12,647 nt of DNA from an uncultured Acetobacteraceae bacterium (GTDB lineage: Bacteria > Pseudomonadota > Alphaproteobacteria > Acetobacterales > Acetobacteraceae): contig CAIMEK010000189.1 of NCBI GenBank assembly GCA_903839965.1, forward strand, positions 1 to 12,647, read 5' to 3'. Below the pieces are notes generated by a model. That model was not told where the DNA came from. It saw only the letters and a list, made by a program, of their open reading frames with translations, and did no database searches. Positions 7,258 to 12,647 of the stretch are shown here, piece by piece; the stretch's first letter is position 1; every line of letters begins with the position of its first letter. A program made the translations under genes and the position numbers.

Positions 7258-7928
7258 GACCGGAACAACCTCGTGTACTGGGTTTCATGCCGCATGGAAG
7301 CGAGATCGGCCCGCCAGCAGGCGCCGCCGACGTCGTCCAGCGCCGCACCGCGCGCCTGCGCCGCCACGGCGAGAATGACGGGCTCGAGCCCGGCCAGCAC
7401 GCGCAGGCCCGCGGTCTGGCCGAGCGGCACCAGGCGCACGGCCGCGGAGATCATGCTGGCAGCACCGGCCTGCATGAATCCCGCACAGGCGCAATCCGCC
7501 GCGATGGCGTGCGCGCCGGCCAACGCGCCCACCGCCACCGGATACGGAATGTCGGCAATTCCGACGAACGCCGGCATTCCCCACGGAGCGGCGGCATGGA
7601 TGAAAGCGTTGCCCTGGCCCAGTGTTTCGGCCAGACGTTCGCGCGCGGGCTGGACCGCACGAGCGAATTCCGCGATCCGCGCCAGTGCCGCCGCATCGGC
7701 GAAGGCGGCGTGCGCGTGGCGCAACAGGATGGCATCCGCGCGGGCGGACCCGTAACGCAGCATATCCGCCAGCCAGTCCTGCAGCGAGGCCTCGTCGGCT
7801 ATGTCGCCCGCCTCCACCGCCCATTCCACGCCATGCGACCAGGCGAAGCCGCCGGTTGGGAAGGCGGGCGACAACCAGGCCAGCAGGCGCAGCAGAGCGG
7901 CGTCAGCCGTCGGCGTGGTCATGTTCAT
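7254..7928 (-). CDS. ureF: Urease accessory protein UreF
   Basis: UreF is the all-helical maturation factor that bridges UreD-urease and UreG and gates GTP hydrolysis during nickel insertion. The 224-residue product shows the family's opening LLRLLAWLSPAFPTGGFAWS followed by HGVEWAVEAG (about 12-41), then LAETLGQGNAFI and the C-terminal DVGGACWRADLASMRHETQY leading to RLFRS. The last part is the conserved tail that contacts UreD/UreG in known structures. I start it at ATG 7928; ATG 7922 is two codons further in. An open frame continues 5' for about 47 more codons but lies inside ureE and lacks family similarity. The gene overlaps the 3' end of ureE by 26 bases and the ureG start by 4 bases, so it depends on the operon transcript. 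Confidence 0.95.
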   Translation of the reverse strand: MNMTTPTADAALLRLLAWLSPAFPTGGFAWSHGVEWAVEAGDIADEASLQDWLADMLRYGSARADAILLRHAHAAFADAAALARIAEFARAVQPARERLAETLGQGNAFIHAAAPWGMPAFVGIADIPYPVAVGALAGAHAIAADCACAGFMQAGAASMISAAVRLVPLGQTAGLRVLAGLEPVILAVAAQARGAALDDVGGACWRADLASMRHETQYTRLFRS

Positions 7929-8381
7929 CGCCGTGTCGATGGGAGGCCTCCCCGCCCGCATAAGCGCCGGCCTCAGGGTCGAACGGCGCCTCGATGTGCG
8001 CGACATGGCCGCCGAGCCCTTCCACCATCGCCTCGATGACCCGGTCGGCGCGAATGCGAATGTGCCCACCGCTCAGTTGCACGGGCAAATGGCGATTCCC
8101 CAGATGCCAGGCGATGCGCAGCAGATCGCCCGCGCCATGCGCATGGATTTCGGCCAACTCCTCCGGCCGCGCTTCGACGCGCACGACCCCGCCATCCTCC
8201 ACCAGCAGGCCGTCGCCGTGGCGCAGCCGAATGGCCTGCGTCAGGTCGAGCAGCACGTCCTGCCCGGCCACGGTGCGCACCACCACGCGCCGGCGGTAAC
8301 GCTGATCGAAATCCAGCACCACCCGATCGGTCGCCCTCGCCTGGTCCCAGTCGCCAGCCGGCAAAACGGTGAAACTGCGCA

Positions 8382-8382
<1 letters not shown>
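7903..8382 (-). CDS. ureE: Urease nickel metallochaperone UreE
   Basis: UreE is a homodimeric nickel-binding chaperone that supplies Ni2+ to the UreG/UreF/UreD complex. The 159-residue sequence begins MRSFTVLPAG and has an N-terminal beta domain containing DFDQRYRRRVVVRT. The C-terminal ferredoxin-like domain carries AWHLGNRHLPVQL (91-103), whose GNRH histidine H98 is the family's conserved interface nickel ligand, and the HIEAPFDPEAGAY motif (129-141). The tail has a short His-rich run, HRHGDEHDHADG (H148, H150, H154, H156), which probably binds extra metal but is shorter than the tail of Klebsiella UreE. Its ATG shares one base with the ureC stop (TGATG at 8380-8384), a sign of re-initiation coupling. 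Confidence 0.95.
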
Positions 8383-10090
<1,708 letters not shown>

Positions 10091-10091
<1 letters not shown>

Positions 10092-10396
10092 CAAACGTCT
10101 CCCATCACGAGGCCACGGAAGCCAAAGATTTTCCGCCCGCCCCGGTAGGGCACCAGCGTCACCTCGCGGGTCTGCCCCGGCTCGAACCGCACGGCGGTGC
10201 CAGCGGCGATGTCCAGCCGTTGGCCCTGCGCGGCCGCGCGGTCGAACGCCAGCGCGCCGTTGGTTTCGGCAAAATGATAGTGGCTGCCCACCTGAATCGG
10301 CCGGTCGCCGGTGTTGGCGACGGTGAGCGTGGTGCGGGCCAGTCCGGCGTTCAATTCGATGTCGCCGTCAGCGGTTTCGATCTCTCCGGGGATCAT
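10091..10396 (-). CDS. ureB: Urease beta subunit UreB
   Basis: UreB is the small beta subunit of the three-subunit (alpha-beta-gamma)3 urease. The 101-residue sequence opens with the family's MIPGEI and contains VANTGDRPIQVGSHYHFAET (26-45), with the conserved GSHYHF, then AGTAVRFEPG and the end motif GGRKIFGFRGLVMG. Separate ureA and ureB genes, instead of a fused one, fit the usual proteobacterial layout. GAGGAG at 10405-10410 overlaps the ureA stop and lies 8 bases before ATG 10396, so it is a well-placed ribosome site. The stop shares a base with the ureC start. Confidence 0.98.
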
Positions 10397-10408
10397 GCGG
10401 ACGGCTCC

Positions 10409-10711
10409 TCAGCGGATCGGTTCGTGAACGGTGACAAGCTTGGTGCCGTCCGGGAAGGTGGCTTCCACCTGCACGTCGGCGATCATCTCGGCGATGCCCT
10501 CCATCACTTGCTCGCGGGTGATGACATGCGCGCCCGCTTCCATCAGGTCGGCCACCGAACGGCCGTCGCGCGCGCCTTCCACCACGAAATCGGTGATCAA
10601 CGCCACCGCCTCGGGATGGTTCAGCTTCACCCCCCGCTCCAGCCGCCGCCTTGCGACCATCGCGGCCATGGATATCAGCAGTTTGTCTTTCTCGCGCGGC
10701 GTCAGATTCAT
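10409..10711 (-). CDS. ureA: Urease gamma subunit UreA
   Basis: UreA is the gamma subunit of urease. The 100-residue product is the standard size and carries MNLTPREKDKLLISMAAMVA at the start, GVKLNHPEAVALITD (27-41), EGARDGRSVADLM and the end motif VQVEATFPDGTKLVTVHEPI (80-99). It is the first gene of the ure operon in this window. In many alphaproteobacteria ureD comes directly before it, but here the next gene upstream is divergent. The ribosome site (GGAAA about 7 bases ahead) is modest. A sigma70-like promoter can be placed about 46-74 bases upstream. Confidence 0.98.
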   Translation of the reverse strand: MNLTPREKDKLLISMAAMVARRRLERGVKLNHPEAVALITDFVVEGARDGRSVADLMEAGAHVITREQVMEGIAEMIADVQVEATFPDGTKLVTVHEPIR

Positions 10712-10756
10712 GGCGTTTCCGGGGTCTGCGGGGCATCGGGCGGGGACATCCTGCCC

Positions 10757-10785
10757 AGGATAGCGTCAGCTTGCGGCGGCGTCAT
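10757..10785 (-). promoter_or_regulatory. Proposed sigma70-type promoter of the ureABCEFG operon
   Basis: On the - strand, ATGACG (10780-10785) and TATCCT (10757-10762) are separated by exactly 17 bases. They match the TTGACA and TATAAT consensus at 4 of 6 positions each. Transcription would start near 10750, leaving a leader of about 40 bases before the ureA ATG. No clear sigma54 (GG-N10-GC) element, as expected for NtrC-controlled urease, was seen in the gap. This is a pattern match only. Confidence 0.4.
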
Positions 10786-10863
10786 GCCATGCCGGCCGAA
10801 ATTCGGTGAAAAACCCGGCAGGCGCATCCCGCGCGAGCAGGCCGCCCTGCCCTGAATCGGGCT

Positions 10864-10892
10864 TTGTCAGCCCCGGCGTCCTGCGCCACACT
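10864..10892 (+). promoter_or_regulatory. Possible promoter of the flavin oxidase gene
   Basis: TTGTCA (10864-10869, 5 of 6 to the -35 consensus) and CACACT (10887-10892, 3 of 6 to the -10 consensus) are 17 bases apart. Transcription would start near 10899, just before the AAAGGGAG ribosome site at 10905-10912. The -10 box is weak. Confidence 0.3.
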
Positions 10893-10918
10893 CGTTGCGG
10901 CGGCAAAGGGAGCGTCCG

Positions 10919-12175
10919 ATGAGCAACACCACACTCGGCCCCGGCGGCCATTGGCGCAACTGGGTGGGCAATCAATCCTTCGTCGCCCGCCATATGGCCA
11001 CACCCGAGTCGGAAGCCGAACTCGCGGCCTGCGTCGCCGCCGCCACCCGCCAGGGCCTTGGCGTGCGCGTGGCCGGATCGGGCCATTCCTTCACGCCGGT
11101 GGTGGCCACCAGCGGCCTGCTGCTCAGCCTGGAAAAGCACGCGGGCATCGTCTCGGTGGACCGCGCCAGCAAGCGCGTGACGGTGAAAGCAGGCACCCGC
11201 ATCGGCGATATCGGCCGCGCGCTGAAGCAAATGGGCCTATCGCTCGCCAACCAAGGCGATATCGACACGCAGGCGCTGGCCGGAGCCCTGTCCACCGGCA
11301 CCCACGGCACCGGGGCCACGCTGGGCAATCTTTCGTCGCAAGTGGTCGGCATGCGGTTGGTGCAACCCGACGGCAGCATTCTGGACCTCACCGCCGAACA
11401 AGATGCCGACCGGCTGCTCGCCGCGCGCGTCTCGCTCGGCATGCTCGGCCCGATTTCCACGATCACGCTGCAAACCATGGACGCCTACAACTTGAAAGAG
11501 ATCGTCTGGCGCGACGATTTCGAGGCATGCATGGAGCGGCACGACGAACTTGCCGCCAGCAACCGGCATTTCGCATTCTTCTGGTGTCCGGTGCCGGAGT
11601 CGCGGCATTTGTACTGCCTCGGCGACACATCCTCGGTCTCCAACACGCCGCGCGACTACGACGTGTGCGAGATGAAGACGATGAATTTCACCGATGCAGC
11701 GCCGTACACCCGCGCCGGCGGGTTCGAGAAAGTGGCGTACAGCTCGGAAATCTACCCCATCGAATACGTCGCCAACTTCCACGAACTGGAATACGCGGTG
11801 CCGGTGGCGCACGGCAAACAGGCGTTGCGCGAGGTGCGCGAGCTGATGCTCACCCGGCACCGCAACTGCATCTACCCGGTGGAATACCGCTTCACCGCCG
11901 CCGATTCCGGCTGGATCAGCCCGTTCTTCGAACAGGACAGCGTGACCATCTCGGTCTCCGGCGGTCCGGGCATCGACTATTGGGATTATCTGCGCGACGT
12001 GGACGCCATTTTGCGCCGTTACGGCTCACGCCCGCATTGGGGCAAGCTGCATTTCACCAATGCCGACGACATGCCCCGGCTGTTCCGCCGCCACGCCGAT
12101 TTCGTCGCCCTGCGCCGCCGGCTCGATCCGCAGGGCCATTTCCTCAACGACCATCTGCGCAACCTGTTTGCCTGA
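10919..12175 (+). CDS. FAD-binding sugar-1,4-lactone oxidase family protein (ALO type)
   Basis: This 418-residue flavoprotein belongs to the vanillyl-alcohol-oxidase fold group, D-arabinono-1,4-lactone/L-gulonolactone oxidase family. The N-terminal FAD domain shows GVRVAGSGHSFTP (48-60), in which H56 is the position used for covalent FAD attachment in this family. It also shows QGDIDTQALAGALSTGTHGT (112-131), the pyrophosphate-binding segment. The C-terminal domain carries HWGK at 373-376, the HWxK motif typical of aldonolactone oxidases, and ends LDPQGHFLNDHLRNLF. Length fits bacterial members. ATG 10919 is preceded at 6 bases by AAAGGGAG; an in-frame TTG at 10895 would swallow that site. 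No signal peptide or membrane span is visible. Members oxidise lactones, alditols or related polyols with O2 or a dehydrogenase acceptor, and the substrate cannot be set from sequence. It is divergent from ureA and its stop is 2 bp from that of the converging GST gene. Confidence 0.9.
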   Translation: MSNTTLGPGGHWRNWVGNQSFVARHMATPESEAELAACVAAATRQGLGVRVAGSGHSFTPVVATSGLLLSLEKHAGIVSVDRASKRVTVKAGTRIGDIGRALKQMGLSLANQGDIDTQALAGALSTGTHGTGATLGNLSSQVVGMRLVQPDGSILDLTAEQDADRLLAARVSLGMLGPISTITLQTMDAYNLKEIVWRDDFEACMERHDELAASNRHFAFFWCPVPESRHLYCLGDTSSVSNTPRDYDVCEMKTMNFTDAAPYTRAGGFEKVAYSSEIYPIEYVANFHELEYAVPVAHGKQALREVRELMLTRHRNCIYPVEYRFTAADSGWISPFFEQDSVTISVSGGPGIDYWDYLRDVDAILRRYGSRPHWGKLHFTNADDMPRLFRRHADFVALRRRLDPQGHFLNDHLRNLFA

Positions 12176-12177
12176 GG

Positions 12178-12647
12178 CTAGAAATCCAGATCGGCGTAAT
12201 GCTCGGGCGGCGTGAAGCCCGCCACCCGGTCGGCCAGCAGCGGGCGGAAACTCGGGCGGGATTTCATGCGGGCGTACCACTCGCGCGCCGGTTCGCTGAT
12301 CGTCCAATCCACGTCGCCCGCGTAGTCCAGCACAGACAAATGCGCCGCCGCCGCCAGGTCGGCCAGCGACAGCGACGCCCCGGCGAGCCATTTGCGCGTC
12401 TCGGCCAGCCAGCCGAGATACTGCAAATGCTCGCGCAATTGGGCATAGCCCGCGCGCAGCGCCGTGGCGTCCGGGTGGCCGCGCCCGGAAATGCGTTTGA
12501 TGTATTTCTGCCCGTTCAGGTTGCGGGTCACTTCGCCATCGAACTTGCCGTCGAACCATGCCACCAGCCGCCGCACTTCCACCCGCTCCGCCAGCGTGTG
12601 GCCCAGCAGGGTGCCGTCGGTGTAAGCCTCGTCGAGATATTCGCAGA
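12178..12647 (-). CDS. Glutathione S-transferase family protein (5' end outside the window)
   Basis: The frame is open from the right edge to a TAG at 12178-12180 and gives about 155 residues of C-terminal sequence. The visible start, CEYLDEAYTDGTLLG, matches the end of the thioredoxin-like N-terminal GST domain, where a (I/V)xEYLDE motif contacts glutathione. The helical C-terminal domain follows (RVEVRRLVAWFDGKFDGEV). ASLSLADLAAAAHLSVLDYA contains the Ser-x-x-Asp N-capping box and hydrophobic staple of the GST core helix. The catalytic N-terminal residue cannot be checked because that part lies outside. A GTG at 12580-12582 is internal valine, not a start. The gene converges with the flavin oxidase, with 2 bp between stops. 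Confidence 0.88.
   Translation of the reverse strand, partial: CEYLDEAYTDGTLLGHTLAERVEVRRLVAWFDGKFDGEVTRNLNGQKYIKRISGRGHPDATALRAGYAQLREHLQYLGWLAETRKWLAGASLSLADLAAAAHLSVLDYAGDVDWTISEPAREWYARMKSRPSFRPLLADRVAGFTPPEHYADLDF

Larger units (their letters stand above)
10712..10918. other. Divergent intergenic region between ureA and the flavin oxidase gene
   Basis: This 207-bp gap is the longest non-coding stretch in the window and must hold the promoters for both directions. Besides the two proposed promoters it contains no convincing terminator, long repeat or riboswitch-like fold that I can see. The translated frames across it are not similar to UreD. Confidence 0.7.

Noticed and set aside
7929..8069. 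47-codon N-terminal extension of ureF
   Set aside because: It lies wholly inside ureE in another frame and has no UreF similarity. The family start matches MNMTTPTADA.
10766..11230. 154-codon - strand open frame upstream of ureA, considered as a possible UreD remnant
   Set aside because: Its translation lacks any UreD motif and mostly overlaps the flavin oxidase gene in antisense.
12580..12582. GTG taken as the start of a short GST-like protein
   Set aside because: The frame stays open to the window edge with GST N-domain residues (CEYLDEAY...), so this is an internal valine codon of a truncated gene.

Overview
The window is GC-rich (mid-60s percent by eye), densely packed bacterial DNA with short intergenic gaps and many stop/start overlaps. 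The protein families and the gene style (alphaproteobacterial ureABCEFG order, a peptide/nickel-class solute-binding protein, a Tat-leader dehydrogenase) fit an alphaproteobacterium, possibly Acetobacteraceae/Rhodospirillales. That placement is inference from family resemblance, not a database match.

Left part, + strand (1-3703). A likely catabolic run: the last codons of what looks like an ATP-grasp acyl-CoA synthetase, an Amidohydro_2 hydrolase of the 2-pyrone-4,6-dicarboxylate lactonase type, a periplasmic family-5 solute-binding protein, and an NAD(P)-dependent dehydrogenase of the 6-phosphogluconate/beta-hydroxyacid dehydrogenase (DUF1932) type that carries an apparent Tat signal peptide. 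The genes could serve uptake and breakdown of an organic acid or lactone-like compound. The substrate cannot be read from the sequence, and no permease or ATPase genes for the binding protein are present.

Middle part, - strand (3708-6555). Three unrecognised genes in tandem (141, 370 and 413 aa, in transcription order), the last two overlapping or nearly so. They have no motif I can name. The first uses clearly more A/T-ending codons than the urease genes. They lie co-directionally 72 bp downstream of ureG, so they may be read from the urease transcript or form their own module.

Urease part, - strand (6628-10711). A compact ureA-ureB-ureC-ureE-ureF-ureG operon: three structural subunits of the nickel urease followed by the nickel chaperone UreE and the maturation factors UreF and UreG. 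All nickel ligands, the carbamylated lysine and the active-site flap residues are intact in UreC. Genes are joined by TGATG, ATGA or longer overlaps. The usual fourth maturation factor UreD is not in the window. A sigma70-like promoter can be proposed upstream of ureA.

Right part. Divergent from ureA across a 207-bp gap is a sugar-1,4-lactone oxidase-type flavoprotein (+ strand, 10919-12175). It converges, with only 2 bp between stops, on the 3' part of a glutathione S-transferase gene (- strand) that runs off the window.

No rRNA, tRNA, CRISPR, insertion sequence or stretch over 300 bases without a gene was seen.
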